A DNA stretch of 64,000 nt from Aeromicrobium panaciterrae (GTDB taxonomy: Bacteria > Actinomycetota > Actinomycetes > Propionibacteriales > Nocardioidaceae): positions 1,240,001-1,304,000 of the forward strand of contig NZ_JAVDWH010000001.1 of NCBI RefSeq assembly GCF_031457275.1, given 5' to 3'. The notes under the pieces are model-generated. The model searched no databases and was not told the origin of the DNA. It saw nothing but the letters and a program-made list of their open reading frames with translations. The first letter of the stretch is position 1, and every line of letters begins with the position of its first letter. Made by a program: the position numbers and the translations under genes. Positions 28,105-36,965 of this stretch are shown piece after piece.

Positions 28105-29283
28105 GTGACAATCACGACGAATCCTGCCTTCGCCGGTGTGGAGCGTCGCGAGCCGTTCCGGCAGCGCGGCCGCACGTTGCTGATGGTGATCTTCGGCATT
28201 TTCGGCGGAGTTGGCGTCATCGGCGGAATTGCCCTTGCGATTGTCGGCGCTGGCGATGTGGCTGGTGCGGGGATGTCGTTCCTGTTCGCGCTGATTCCGC
28301 TGCCGTTGCTGTGGGTGTCCTTCTGGTGGCTTGATCGGTACGAGCCCGAACCGCGCCGCTACAAGTTCGCCGCGTTCGTCTGGGGCGGCGTCGTCGCCGT
28401 CGCGATAGCCCTCGTACTGCAGATCTGGATCCAGAGCGCGTACGACGTCAATGACGACTCGATGGCCTCCTTCGTTGCACCGCTCACCGAGGAGCCCGCC
28501 AAGTGCCTGTTCCTCCTGCTCACGTTCGCCCGTGCGCGCCGTGTCATCGACGGATTCCTTGACGGGCTGATCTTCGCGGGCCTGGTCGGTATCGGCTTCG
28601 CGTTCGTCGAGAACATCGGCTATTACGCCGCGAGCTATCTCGGCTCTGAGGACATCAAGATTGATGGTCCGGCAGGCGTGACGACCACGTTCATCGTGCG
28701 TGGGGTGTTCAGCCCGTTCGCCCACCCGCTCTTTACGTCTGCGTTTGGCATCGCGATCGGCCTGGCAGTCACGCGCAAGTCGAAGTTCGCCAAGGTCGCT
28801 CTCGTGCTGCTTGGGCTCGCGCTCAGCATTGGCTTGCACGGCATGTGGAACGCCTCGCTGAGCTTCGGCGGAGGCGCCGGCTTCCTGCTGGTCTACCTGG
28901 GACTCGCCGTCGTACTCCTGCTCGTCGCGACCGTCGCGATTGTCGCCCGGTCCAAGCAGATCCGCGTACTGGAGCGCTCACTGTCGTATGTCGCGCAGCG
29001 TGGGTGGATCCACCCGGCCGAGATCCCGTACCTGTCACGGTTCACCTATCGCAAGGCGGCGCGTCGCTTTGCCCAGGAGCATCACGGCAAGGACGCTCGC
29101 AAGGTCGTGAAGCGTTATCAGCAGATCGCGACCGAGATGGCGTTCCTGCATGACGCCATGATGAGCGGGCGTTCGAAGCCGCATGGCGTTGAGCGGACCT
29201 ACGCAATGCTGGATCAGATGTACGCACTCCGTCCTGACCTGCGTTTTCCCCCAGCGCTTCAAAACACCGTTCGTCACTTCTGA
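28105..29283 (+). CDS. PrsW-family intramembrane protease
   Basis: This protein of about 392 residues has eight or nine membrane helices and PrsW motifs: APLTEEPAK with paired Glu, FAFVENIGYY, PFAHPLFT and a late His in GLHGMWN. PrsW proteases cleave membrane anchors such as anti-sigma factors. A cytoplasmic tail of about 100 residues follows the last helix. ATG 28087 is in frame, but TACGAT inside it looks like a -10 box six bases before GTG 28105, so the leaderless GTG is preferred. Confidence 0.87.
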   Translation: MTITTNPAFAGVERREPFRQRGRTLLMVIFGIFGGVGVIGGIALAIVGAGDVAGAGMSFLFALIPLPLLWVSFWWLDRYEPEPRRYKFAAFVWGGVVAVAIALVLQIWIQSAYDVNDDSMASFVAPLTEEPAKCLFLLLTFARARRVIDGFLDGLIFAGLVGIGFAFVENIGYYAASYLGSEDIKIDGPAGVTTTFIVRGVFSPFAHPLFTSAFGIAIGLAVTRKSKFAKVALVLLGLALSIGLHGMWNASLSFGGGAGFLLVYLGLAVVLLLVATVAIVARSKQIRVLERSLSYVAQRGWIHPAEIPYLSRFTYRKAARRFAQEHHGKDARKVVKRYQQIATEMAFLHDAMMSGRSKPHGVERTYAMLDQMYALRPDLRFPPALQNTVRHF

Positions 29284-29384
29284 CCCGCGGTTCACATGCA
29301 GCCGTGGCGACGGTGTACCCGCGCGTCCACTAATCTGTCTCCATACCCCGTATGTGACTGCGCCAGTCGATGAGAGGAGCTCCC

Positions 29385-31097
29385 GTGCCCGGCGAACATG
29401 CTTCGGCCGAGCTTCTCGGTGCCCTGAGTGGGCTGCTCGGCAACGTCAATGCAGCAGCGCTCGCGCTCGACGTCCCGGGTGTCGTCGACGCCCGACGCGT
29501 CCGCGCAGACATTGCCACTCAGTTGTCCGATTACGTCATCCCGCGCCTCGTCCAGCTTGATGGACCGCTGTTGACCGTGGTCGGCGGCTCGACGGGTGCT
29601 GGCAAGTCGACGTTGGTCAACTCGCTCTTGGGAGAGCGGATCACCGAATCGGGTGTTCTGCGACCGACGACGCGCTCGCCTGTGCTGATCCACCACCCGG
29701 ACGACGCGAAATGGTTCGCCCCGGACCGCATCCTGCCTGACCTGCCGCGCACCACCGTGCCGAGCAACGACACATACGCGCTGCGACTCGCGACCTCGAC
29801 CAAGATCCCGCGCGGTCTTGCAATCCTCGATGCACCCGATGTCGACTCGATCGACAAGGGCAACCGGGAGCTCGCCGCGCAGCTCCTCGCAGCCGCCGAT
29901 TTGTGGCTGTTTGTGACGTCTGCAGCGCGCTACGCCGACCAGGTGCCGTGGGACTACCTCCGGCTCGCGGCAGAGCGCAGCACCTCGGTTGCCGTGGTGC
30001 TCGACCGTACGAGTCCCGATGCCGTCACCGAGGTTCGCGGACACCTTGCTCGCATGATGACGTCTCGCGGGCTGTCCGACTCGCCTCTGTTCACGGTTCC
30101 TGAGTCCAATGTCGACGCCGAGGGTCTGCTCCCGGCAGAGTCCGTGGCGCCGATTGTCGGCTGGCTACACGATCTCGCCGGCAACCCGGACGCACGGGGC
30201 AAGGTCATCTCACACACTCTTGATGGCTCGATCAGGCACATCGTGCTGCGTTCGCACGACGTTGCTGACGCCATGGACGCTCAGATCGAGATCTCGGAGC
30301 TGCTCTACACAGGCGTTGACGAGATTTACCGCCAGGCACTCGAGTCGTTTACGACGCAGAGCACCGACGGCACCCTGCTGCGTGGCGAAGTGCAGGTGCG
30401 TTGGCAGGAGTTCGTCGGTACCGGTGACCTGCTGCGATCCGTCGAGGAGAAGGTCGGCCGCATCCGTGACCGCTTCGTCGACGGAGTCACAGGCAAGCGC
30501 ACCCGGTCGAGCGACATCGTTGCCGCGATCGAAACCGGCGTCTTCAACTTGATCGTCGAGCAGGCCGAGAAGGCCGCCGCTGCTGGAGCGCAGTCGTGGG
30601 CCGAAGCGCCAGCTGGCAAGACACTGCTCGCCGGTTCACGAGACCTTGATCGCGCTTCTCGTGACTTCCGCGTCAAGGCCGAACGGACCGTACGCGACTG
30701 GCGTCAGGCGGTGCTGGAGCTCGTACGCACTGATGGCGGCGACAAGCGCATGACCGCGAAGTTCCTGGCCTTCGGCGTCAACGGCATCGGCGTTGCGCTG
30801 ATGGTCGTGATGTTCGCCGACGCGGTCAAAGACAAAGACAGCACTGTCGCCCTGGGGCACAAGCTCCTGTCGGCGATCTTCGGAGACGATGCAGTGAAGG
30901 CTCTGGTCACCAAGGCCCACGCCGATCTGGACGCGCGAGTTGCGGCTCTGTTCGATGCCGAAATGAATCGCTTCGTCGAGCTGGTCGGCCGCCCCGACGA
31001 TCTCAAGGCTCGCCAGGCAGACCTGCGCGAGTCTGCCCGCCTGTCCGAGGGCGCTCGTCACGCTGACTTCATTCGCGGCGGGGAGCACTCAGCATGA
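29385..31097 (+). CDS. dynamin-like GTPase, first of a pair
   Basis: This 570-residue protein has a P-loop near residue 70 (GGSTGAGKST), Thr-rich switch I (LRPTTRSPVL), a switch II-like LDAPDVDS, and a degenerate G4 region (VVLDRTS) in place of NKxD. The C-terminal half is helical with one hydrophobic stretch near residue 465-485. Together with the next gene it resembles the paired dynamin-like membrane GTPases of actinobacteria. GTG 29385 follows AGAGGAG by six bases; an upstream ATG at 29370 lacks such a site. The stop overlaps the next start (ATGA). Confidence 0.8.
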   Translation: MPGEHASAELLGALSGLLGNVNAAALALDVPGVVDARRVRADIATQLSDYVIPRLVQLDGPLLTVVGGSTGAGKSTLVNSLLGERITESGVLRPTTRSPVLIHHPDDAKWFAPDRILPDLPRTTVPSNDTYALRLATSTKIPRGLAILDAPDVDSIDKGNRELAAQLLAAADLWLFVTSAARYADQVPWDYLRLAAERSTSVAVVLDRTSPDAVTEVRGHLARMMTSRGLSDSPLFTVPESNVDAEGLLPAESVAPIVGWLHDLAGNPDARGKVISHTLDGSIRHIVLRSHDVADAMDAQIEISELLYTGVDEIYRQALESFTTQSTDGTLLRGEVQVRWQEFVGTGDLLRSVEEKVGRIRDRFVDGVTGKRTRSSDIVAAIETGVFNLIVEQAEKAAAAGAQSWAEAPAGKTLLAGSRDLDRASRDFRVKAERTVRDWRQAVLELVRTDGGDKRMTAKFLAFGVNGIGVALMVVMFADAVKDKDSTVALGHKLLSAIFGDDAVKALVTKAHADLDARVAALFDAEMNRFVELVGRPDDLKARQADLRESARLSEGARHADFIRGGEHSA

Positions 31098-32749
31098 GCA
31101 CCACTGTTGACGGTGTCGCGTTTCCCGCGTTCGTAGGCGAACCCAATGACGTCGCCAAGCGCCTCGATGGATTGACGCAGGCCGTCACGGCCAGCCGAGG
31201 GCGCATTGACGCAGAGATCCTTGCGCCGGCCGAGATGCTTGCCGGACGTGCGACGGAGCGTCTTCGCCTGTCGGGCGACCACACGATCGTTGCCCTCGCC
31301 GGAGCCACCGGCTCGGGCAAGTCGTCACTGTTCAATGCGCTGACAGACCTCGAGCTTGCGGGCGTTGGCGTACGTCGACCGACAACGTCCTGGGCCCTGG
31401 CCTGCGCGTGGGGTCCAGACGGAGCCCAGGGTCTGCTGGAGTGGATGGGCATCCCGCCACGCCATCAGGTGTCGCGACTCAGCATGCTCGACACGTCAGC
31501 TGAGGACACCAAGCTCGACGGCCTGATCCTGCTCGACCTGCCCGACCACGACTCAACTGAAGTTTCGCACCACCTCGAGATGGATCGGCTGGTCAAGTAC
31601 GCCGACCTGCTCGTGTGGGTGCTTGACCCGCAGAAGTACGCCGACGCAGCGCTTCACGACCGCTACATCCGTCCCATGGCGTCCTACAGCGATGTGACGC
31701 TCGTCGTGCTCAACCAGATCGATCGCATCCCCTACGAGCAGCGTGCGCGCACGCTCGAAGACGTCAAGCGGATTCTGGCCGCAGAGGGTCTGCCCAACGT
31801 CGAGGTCGTCGGAGTGTCAGCCACCCGCGGTGACGGCATCGACGACATGAAGCGCATACTCGCCACTCGTATCCGTGCCAAGGCGTCGGCCAAGGGACGT
31901 CTTGGCTCAGACATCACGGCGGCCGCAAAGGTCATGGCTCAGGTCGGCGGTACGAGCCAGGTGCCCGGCATCAGCTCGGTCGACCGCCAGACGCTCGACG
32001 ACGCTCTTGTGGCTTGCGCAGGCGTGCCCCAGGTTGTCGACGCAATTGCCGCTTCCACGCGGCGCCAGGCAATTCTGCGGACGGGCTGGCCCGTCTTCCG
32101 TTGGCTCGGCAAGCTCCGTCGTGACCCGCTCAAGGGTCTTGAGTTGAGCTCCGACATGTCGATGGCGGCCCTGGCCAAGGCCTCCCTCCCTGAAGCCAGT
32201 CCGGTGCAGCGCGCCAATGCTGAACTCGCCATCCGCGATCTGGCCGAGAAGGCATCTGTTGGCCTCGAGCACCCCTGGCGGGACGCCGTCCGCAATGCCG
32301 CAAGTCCGAAGGGTCATTCGATCGTCGAGGACCTCGACGCGGCGATCGAGGCCACCCACGTCCGTGCTCGTACGGCTTTGTGGTGGCGAGGCGTGTACAT
32401 CCTCCAGTGGCTTGCGTTCCTCGCTCTACTCGCGGGTCTCGGCTGGCTTGCAACTGAGGCGATCGTCGACAACTTCTTCCCCGACACGAAGTTGCCCGAC
32501 ATCAAGGACATTGAGGGCTACCCGGCTGGCGCGGTGGTCGCCGCTGGCGCAGCCGTGGTCGGCATTGTCCTGGGCTTGGTTTCGCGAGTCTTGGCGAGGA
32601 TCAGTGGCCGACGTCGCGCCAAGCGTGCCAATCGCGATCTCCGGGCAGCAATCGACGAGGTGACGGTGTCCCAGATTCTCGGTCCCGTGCAGGCGGAGCT
32701 CGACGCGTACGGCGCCTACCGCGCCGGCATCACCACAGCCCTCGGCTGA
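31094..32749 (+). CDS. dynamin-like GTPase, second of a pair
   Basis: The 551-residue partner has P-loop GATGSGKSS near residue 75, RRPTTSWAL in switch I, LDLPDHDS in switch II and a good G4 motif NQID. The C-terminal region carries two membrane helices (about 435-458 and 477-500) followed by a basic segment, the layout of a membrane-remodelling GTPase. Coupling by a four-base overlap to the first GTPase suggests a heteromeric complex. Role in division or membrane stress is inferred from related pairs. Confidence 0.82.
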   Translation: MSTTVDGVAFPAFVGEPNDVAKRLDGLTQAVTASRGRIDAEILAPAEMLAGRATERLRLSGDHTIVALAGATGSGKSSLFNALTDLELAGVGVRRPTTSWALACAWGPDGAQGLLEWMGIPPRHQVSRLSMLDTSAEDTKLDGLILLDLPDHDSTEVSHHLEMDRLVKYADLLVWVLDPQKYADAALHDRYIRPMASYSDVTLVVLNQIDRIPYEQRARTLEDVKRILAAEGLPNVEVVGVSATRGDGIDDMKRILATRIRAKASAKGRLGSDITAAAKVMAQVGGTSQVPGISSVDRQTLDDALVACAGVPQVVDAIAASTRRQAILRTGWPVFRWLGKLRRDPLKGLELSSDMSMAALAKASLPEASPVQRANAELAIRDLAEKASVGLEHPWRDAVRNAASPKGHSIVEDLDAAIEATHVRARTALWWRGVYILQWLAFLALLAGLGWLATEAIVDNFFPDTKLPDIKDIEGYPAGAVVAAGAAVVGIVLGLVSRVLARISGRRRAKRANRDLRAAIDEVTVSQILGPVQAELDAYGAYRAGITTALG

Positions 32750-32756
32750 CCTGTCG

Positions 32757-32775
32757 CCAGCGGCTTGACCGCTGG
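32757..32775 (+). terminator. hairpin after GTPase pair
   Basis: CCAGCGG-CTTGA-CCGCTGG forms a perfect seven-base stem with five-base loop eight bases after the GTPase stop. No T tract follows, so it is either an actinobacterial I-shaped terminator or a structural element before the ettA promoter. Confidence 0.5.
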
Positions 32776-32811
32776 GCTCGCGCCGGGAGCCGCTCGTTAG
32801 ACTTGGGCCCT

Positions 32812-34494
32812 ATGGCTGACTACGTCTTCACACTCCGCAATGTTCGCAAGAAGCTCGGCGAAAAGGTGGTGCTTGACGACGTCACGCTGTCCTTCCTGCA
32901 CGGAGCCAAGATCGGCGTTGTCGGTCCCAACGGCACCGGCAAATCGACGCTCTTCAAGATCATGGCGGGGCTCGAGCAGCCCAACAACGGCGATGCGATC
33001 AAGGACCCAGAGGCCTCCGTCGGCATCCTGCTCCAGGAACCGCCGCTGACCGAGGGCAAGACGGTCCTGGAGAACGTCGAAGAGGCCGTCAGCGACATCA
33101 AGGGGAAGCTCGACCGCTTCAACAAGATCGCCGAAGAGATGGCCGATCCTGATGCCGATTACGACAAGCTCCTCCCCGAGATGGGCGAGCTGCAGACCGA
33201 CCTCGACCATGCCAATGCATGGGACCTCGACTCCCGTCTCGCCCAGGCCATGGACGCGCTGCGTTGCCCGCCGGCCGACGAGCTGGTCGACCACCTCTCA
33301 GGTGGCGAGCGTCGCCGCGTCGCACTCTGCAAGCTTCTGCTCGAGCAGCCCGACCTGCTCCTGCTCGATGAGCCCACCAACCACTTGGACGCCGAGAGCG
33401 TGCTGTGGCTCGAGCAGCACTTGGCGTCCTACCCGGGCGCTGTCCTCGCCATCACCCACGACCGCTACTTCCTCGACAACGTCGCCGAGTGGATCCTCGA
33501 GCTCGACCGCGGCAAGACTCACCCGTACGAAGGCAACTACTCGACCTACCTCGAGACCAAGCAGGCCCGTCTCGTGGTCGAAGGCAAGAAGGACGCCAAG
33601 CGCGCCAAGATCCTCGCCAAGGAACTCGAGTGGGTTCGCTCGAATGCCAAGGCGCGTCAGACCAAGAACCAAGCACGACTCAGCCGCTACGAAGAGCTCG
33701 CTGCAGAGGCCGAGCGGGGACGCAAGCTCGACTTCGAGGAGATCAACATCCCGGCCGGTCCGCGCCTCGGCGACGTGGTTCTCAAGGCCAATGAGCTCCA
33801 CAAGAGCTTCGGTGAGCGAGAGCTGTTCGATGGCCTGACGTTCGACCTGCCGCGCGCTGGCATCGTCGGCGTCGTCGGACCCAACGGTGTCGGCAAGTCG
33901 ACGCTGTTCCGCATGATCGTGGGGGAGGAGAAGCCCGACAGCGGCTCCCTCGACGTCGGCCAGACCGTCAAGATCTCGTACGTTGACCAGGGTCGTGGCG
34001 GCATCGACGACTCGCTCAACGTCTGGCAGCTTGTCTCGGGCGAACTCGACTTCATCAAGGTCGCCAACTTCGAAGTGCCGAGCCGCGCGTACGTCGCGTC
34101 ATTCGGCTTCAAGGGTCCGGATCAGCAGAAGTTGGTCAAGGTCCTGTCAGGCGGTGAGCGCAACCGCCTCAACCTGGCTCTGACGCTCAAAATGGGCGGC
34201 AACTTGCTTCTGCTCGATGAGCCGACCAACGACCTTGACGTCGAGACCCTGCAGTCGCTCGAAGATGCCCTGCTCGACTTCCCCGGCTGTGCCGTCGTCG
34301 TCTCGCACGACCGGTGGTTCCTGGACCGCGTCGCGACGCACATCCTCGCGTGGGAAGGTGACGCCGACAATCCAGCCAACTGGTTCTGGTTCGAGGGCAA
34401 CTTCGCCGACTACGAGATCAACAAGGTGGAGCGTCTGGGCGAGGAAGCGGCACGCCCGCACAGCGTGACGTACCGCAAACTCACCCGCGACTGA
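32812..34494 (+). CDS. ettA: energy-dependent translational throttle EttA
   Basis: This 560-residue ABC-F protein has two ATP-binding domains: Walker A GPNGTGKST and GPNGVGKST, signatures LSGGERRRVALCKLL and LSGGERNRLNLALTL, and Walker B LLLLDEPTNHLD and LLLLDEPTNDLD. The charged linker between them (about residues 245-320) is the P-site tRNA interaction motif. EttA gates the first peptide bond according to ATP/ADP ratio. TAGACT ends eight bases before the ATG with no Shine-Dalgarno sequence. Confidence 0.96.
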   Translation: MADYVFTLRNVRKKLGEKVVLDDVTLSFLHGAKIGVVGPNGTGKSTLFKIMAGLEQPNNGDAIKDPEASVGILLQEPPLTEGKTVLENVEEAVSDIKGKLDRFNKIAEEMADPDADYDKLLPEMGELQTDLDHANAWDLDSRLAQAMDALRCPPADELVDHLSGGERRRVALCKLLLEQPDLLLLDEPTNHLDAESVLWLEQHLASYPGAVLAITHDRYFLDNVAEWILELDRGKTHPYEGNYSTYLETKQARLVVEGKKDAKRAKILAKELEWVRSNAKARQTKNQARLSRYEELAAEAERGRKLDFEEINIPAGPRLGDVVLKANELHKSFGERELFDGLTFDLPRAGIVGVVGPNGVGKSTLFRMIVGEEKPDSGSLDVGQTVKISYVDQGRGGIDDSLNVWQLVSGELDFIKVANFEVPSRAYVASFGFKGPDQQKLVKVLSGGERNRLNLALTLKMGGNLLLLDEPTNDLDVETLQSLEDALLDFPGCAVVVSHDRWFLDRVATHILAWEGDADNPANWFWFEGNFADYEINKVERLGEEAARPHSVTYRKLTRD

Positions 34495-35073
34495 CTAACT
34501 ACTGCTGTCCTTCGGCGGCGGACCGTCGAACGGTCGGCCTGCATCGCCTGCGGGACGTTCTGGCCGCACGTTGTTGATGCGGTCGGTGATGTGCTTGGTC
34601 AGGTTCTTCTTGCGCTCGGCAGCCTCGGCTTCGGTGAGCCTTCCCGCCTTGACGTCCGCTGCGATGCGCTCTTCGGCCTCGGCGACAAGTGCCTTGACCA
34701 GCGTGTCAGTGCTGACACCTTCGTCCTTGGCGACATCGGCCAGGCTCGTCTTGCCGTCCTTGAGCTTCGTACGCAGCTCAGCTTCGGTGAGTCCGAGAGC
34801 CTTGGCTGCCGCGGCGAGGTGCTCGCCGCCGGGACCGCCGCGTCCGGGTCCGCCCTTGGGCAGCTTCTCGTTGAGAGTTTCTGCGACCTTGTCGGCCTGG
34901 TCCTGAGTCAGCGTGCCGTCCTTCACGAGCCCGCTGAGGGACCCCTTGATAGAGGCGAGTCGACTCTTGACGGGGTTGTCGGAGTCAGCCGCTGAGGCGG
35001 GAGTGAGTGCCACAGCGCCACCTCCGACGGCGAGGGTGCTGGCGAGAATGATGCTCGCAGTGCGTTTTTGCAT
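34495..35073 (-). CDS. secreted helical protein, unknown function
   Basis: The 192-residue product has a signal peptide ending near residue 29 (TPASAADS). The mature part is helical and charged, with a Gly/Pro/Arg linker (GGPGRGGPGG) between two units that resemble each other: SLSGLVKDGTLTQDQADKVAE and ADVKAGRLTEAEAAERKKN. This pattern recurs in exported actinobacterial and bacillar proteins of unknown role. AAGGAG is six bases before the ATG. Its stop directly abuts the ettA stop. Confidence 0.75.
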   Translation of the reverse strand: MQKRTASIILASTLAVGGGAVALTPASAADSDNPVKSRLASIKGSLSGLVKDGTLTQDQADKVAETLNEKLPKGGPGRGGPGGEHLAAAAKALGLTEAELRTKLKDGKTSLADVAKDEGVSTDTLVKALVAEAEERIAADVKAGRLTEAEAAERKKNLTKHITDRINNVRPERPAGDAGRPFDGPPPKDSSS

Positions 35074-35173
35074 GACGTGCTCCTTGAATCGTTGGTGCGA
35101 TTCATGGTGCGTCGCTCAAATGGCAGGACCGTATGGCCAACCTGTGCCAACCCTGTGAGTCTCGGGTTGTCAG

Positions 35174-35656
35174 TCAGCACGTCCCGCCGAGCTGGGTGAT
35201 CACGCGCTGCATGATCTGACCAAGCACGGCGAATTCTTCGGGGGAGGCGTTGTCGACGAGGTAGGAATGGACGCCGCGTACGTGGGTGTGAGCGGCTTCC
35301 TCGAGCAAGGCGAAGCCCTTGTCCGTCATCACGGCGGACACACCGCGGCCGTCCTCGGAGCACTGGCCTCGGAAGACCAGCCCTTCTCGTTCGAGGCGGG
35401 CGATCGTGTGCGTGACGCGGCTGCGTGAGTGCGAAACCGCAGCAGCAAGCTCTGCCATACGAATCGAGCGGTCAGGCGCTTCGGACAATCGCACGAGGAT
35501 TTCGTACTCGGGCATCGAGAGGCCGTGTGCGGTCCGGAGGTCGCGGTCGAGGCGATCATTCAGGACGATTGTTCCGCCCAGGAACGATCGCCAGATCTGC
35601 TGCTCTGCGGCGGTGAGCCACGGAGTTTCGGTTGCGGTCTCCATGTGATCCATCAT
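35174..35656 (-). CDS. MarR-family transcription regulator
   Basis: This 160-residue winged-helix protein has the MarR core: LSMPEYEILVRLSEAP, MAELAAAVSHSRSRVTHTIARLEREGLV (recognition helix) and wing residues CSEDGRGVSAVMTDKG. It is divergent from yceI with a palindrome between them, so it probably represses that gene and itself in response to a small ligand. Starts at 35656, 35653 and 35644 are all possible; 35656 is kept because GCAGG lies five bases upstream. Confidence 0.88.
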   Translation of the reverse strand: MMDHMETATETPWLTAAEQQIWRSFLGGTIVLNDRLDRDLRTAHGLSMPEYEILVRLSEAPDRSIRMAELAAAVSHSRSRVTHTIARLEREGLVFRGQCSEDGRGVSAVMTDKGFALLEEAAHTHVRGVHSYLVDNASPEEFAVLGQIMQRVITQLGGTC

Positions 35657-35706
35657 ACAAGCCTGCCCACTTGATTGAACGTTGTACTATCTGTAATGTC
35701 GTATTT

Positions 35707-35720
35707 GTTGAACAATCAAC
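35707..35720. promoter_or_regulatory. probable MarR operator before yceI
   Basis: GTTGA-ACAA-TCAAC is a perfect inverted repeat, 21 bases before the yceI ATG and 50 bases from the marR start. A related TTGATTGAAC sequence lies nearby at 35672-35681. MarR proteins commonly bind TTGA/TCAA palindromes. Confidence 0.55.
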
Positions 35721-35741
35721 TACTGTACCCGGAGGCATCAC

Positions 35742-36302
35742 ATGAGCACCACCACAGACATCAACGTCAGCACTGGCACCTGGACGATCGACCCGACTCA
35801 CACCGAGATCGGTTTCACCGTCCGCCACATCATCAGCAAGGTGCGCGGCAAGTTCGACACCTTCGAAGGCGCGCTCGTCACTGCTGACGACATCACCACT
35901 TCGTCGGTCAACGTCTCGTTCGACCTGTCGTCGATCAACACCGGCAACACGCAGCGTGACGATCACCTGCGCTCGGGCGACTTCTTCGACGCCGACAACC
36001 AGGACAAGGCGACTTTCGTCTCGACTGGTGTCGTCGCCAAGGGTGGCAACGAGTTCGTCGTGACCGGCGACCTGACCATCAAGGGCGTCTCGAAGGCCGT
36101 CGAGCTCGACGTCGACTTCCTCGGCGAGGGCTCGGACCCGTGGGGCGGAACGCGCGTGGGCGTCGAGGCGACTACCGAGATCAGCCGCAAGGAGTTCGGA
36201 ATCGACTTCAACATCCCGCTCGAGGGCGACAAGGTCGTCATCGGCGACAAGATCTCGATCCACATCGTGGCCGAGGCTGTCCTGCAGGCTGACGCAGCCT
36301 AA
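35742..36302 (+). CDS. YceI-family lipid-binding protein
   Basis: The 186-residue beta-barrel protein starts TGTWTIDPTHTEIGFTVRH and contains SFDLSSINTGNTQRDDHLRSGDFFDA and DLTIKGVSKAVELDVDF, the core YceI motifs. Members bind isoprenoid or fatty chains. There is no signal peptide, so it is cytoplasmic, as in other actinobacterial copies. Regulation by the divergent MarR is likely. The stop overlaps that of the convergent TetR gene by three bases. Confidence 0.92.
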   Translation: MSTTTDINVSTGTWTIDPTHTEIGFTVRHIISKVRGKFDTFEGALVTADDITTSSVNVSFDLSSINTGNTQRDDHLRSGDFFDADNQDKATFVSTGVVAKGGNEFVVTGDLTIKGVSKAVELDVDFLGEGSDPWGGTRVGVEATTEISRKEFGIDFNIPLEGDKVVIGDKISIHIVAEAVLQADAA

Positions 36303-36874
36303 CGAAGCCTGGTCATTCTGACCGCCAGATCGGCGTGCAGGGTGGCCAGCTCGTGGCCGGAGCGAGAACCTCCGGGCTCGAACCAGCGCACGAGATCGAC
36401 GCCCAACGAGAGCAGCGAGAACGCTGTTCCGGGGACGTCAACAACATCCAGGACGCCCTGGTCGACACCGTCGGCCAGGGCGTCTTGCATCGTCTTCTCA
36501 ATGTCCCGGCGATAGGTCGCGACTTCTGCGCGATGTTCGTCGGTCAGCGCGTGGTACTCGTACTGCACGATGCGCCCCACGCGGCTGTTGTCGGCGTGCC
36601 AGAGGCTGAAGTTGTAGACCATGGCGCGCAGCCGGTTGACGGGATCGGTGCTCGACGCGGCAGCTGACGTGATGACTTCAAGCGCGCGACGGTGACCGTC
36701 GAGACTGACGGAGAAGAGCAAGCTCTCCTTGGAGTCGTGGTGCACGTAGACCGCAGCCGGGCTCATGCCGGCGCGGGAGGCAATGTCTCGCGTTGTCGTC
36801 CCCGCGAAACCCTTCTCAGCGAAGGCCTCAACGGCAGCATTGATGAGCCGTTCACGCGCTGTGATGGTCGTCAT
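36299..36874 (-). CDS. TetR-family regulator, probable controller of the acyl-CoA dehydrogenase operon
   Basis: This 191-residue regulator has a typical helix-turn-helix (TTTRDIASRAGMSPAAVYVHHDSKESLL, residues about 26-52) and a C-terminal domain like acyl-CoA-sensing TetRs (RVGRIVQYEYHALTDEHRAEV). AGGAGG precedes the ATG. It is transcribed away from the acyl-CoA dehydrogenase gene, and the CTAAGCAAGCGCTTAG site lies between, so it is the likely owner of that operator. Confidence 0.88.
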   Translation of the reverse strand: MTTITARERLINAAVEAFAEKGFAGTTTRDIASRAGMSPAAVYVHHDSKESLLFSVSLDGHRRALEVITSAAASSTDPVNRLRAMVYNFSLWHADNSRVGRIVQYEYHALTDEHRAEVATYRRDIEKTMQDALADGVDQGVLDVVDVPGTAFSLLSLGVDLVRWFEPGGSRSGHELATLHADLAVRMTRLR

Positions 36875-36918
36875 GCTGGCCTCCTAATTGGTTGACAGCA
36901 TGCCCCAGTGCTTGCATG

Positions 36919-36934
36919 CTAAGCAAGCGCTTAG
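36919..36934. promoter_or_regulatory. TetR-type operator, copy 1
   Basis: CTAAGCAAGCGCTTAG contains inverted six-base arms and, shifted two bases, AGCAAGCGCTTAGT fits the KstR2-like consensus AnCAAGnnCTTGnT except one base. It lies 32 bases before the acyl-CoA dehydrogenase start and 45 bases from the tetR start. The same block occurs in opposite orientation at 53639-53654. Confidence 0.7.
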
Positions 36935-36965
36935 TGCGCGTTTCCTGGACCGCAAAGGCAGAGTT

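Noticed and set aside
27930-28110. Fluoride riboswitch before the lysE-crcB operon
   Set aside because: The interval is filled by tRNA-Arg and a short spacer; no pseudoknot-type consensus could be recognised by eye.
36888-36965. Earlier start for the acyl-CoA dehydrogenase
   Set aside because: The extension runs through the TetR operator. The family N-terminus QRTIFNEDH fits TTG 36966.
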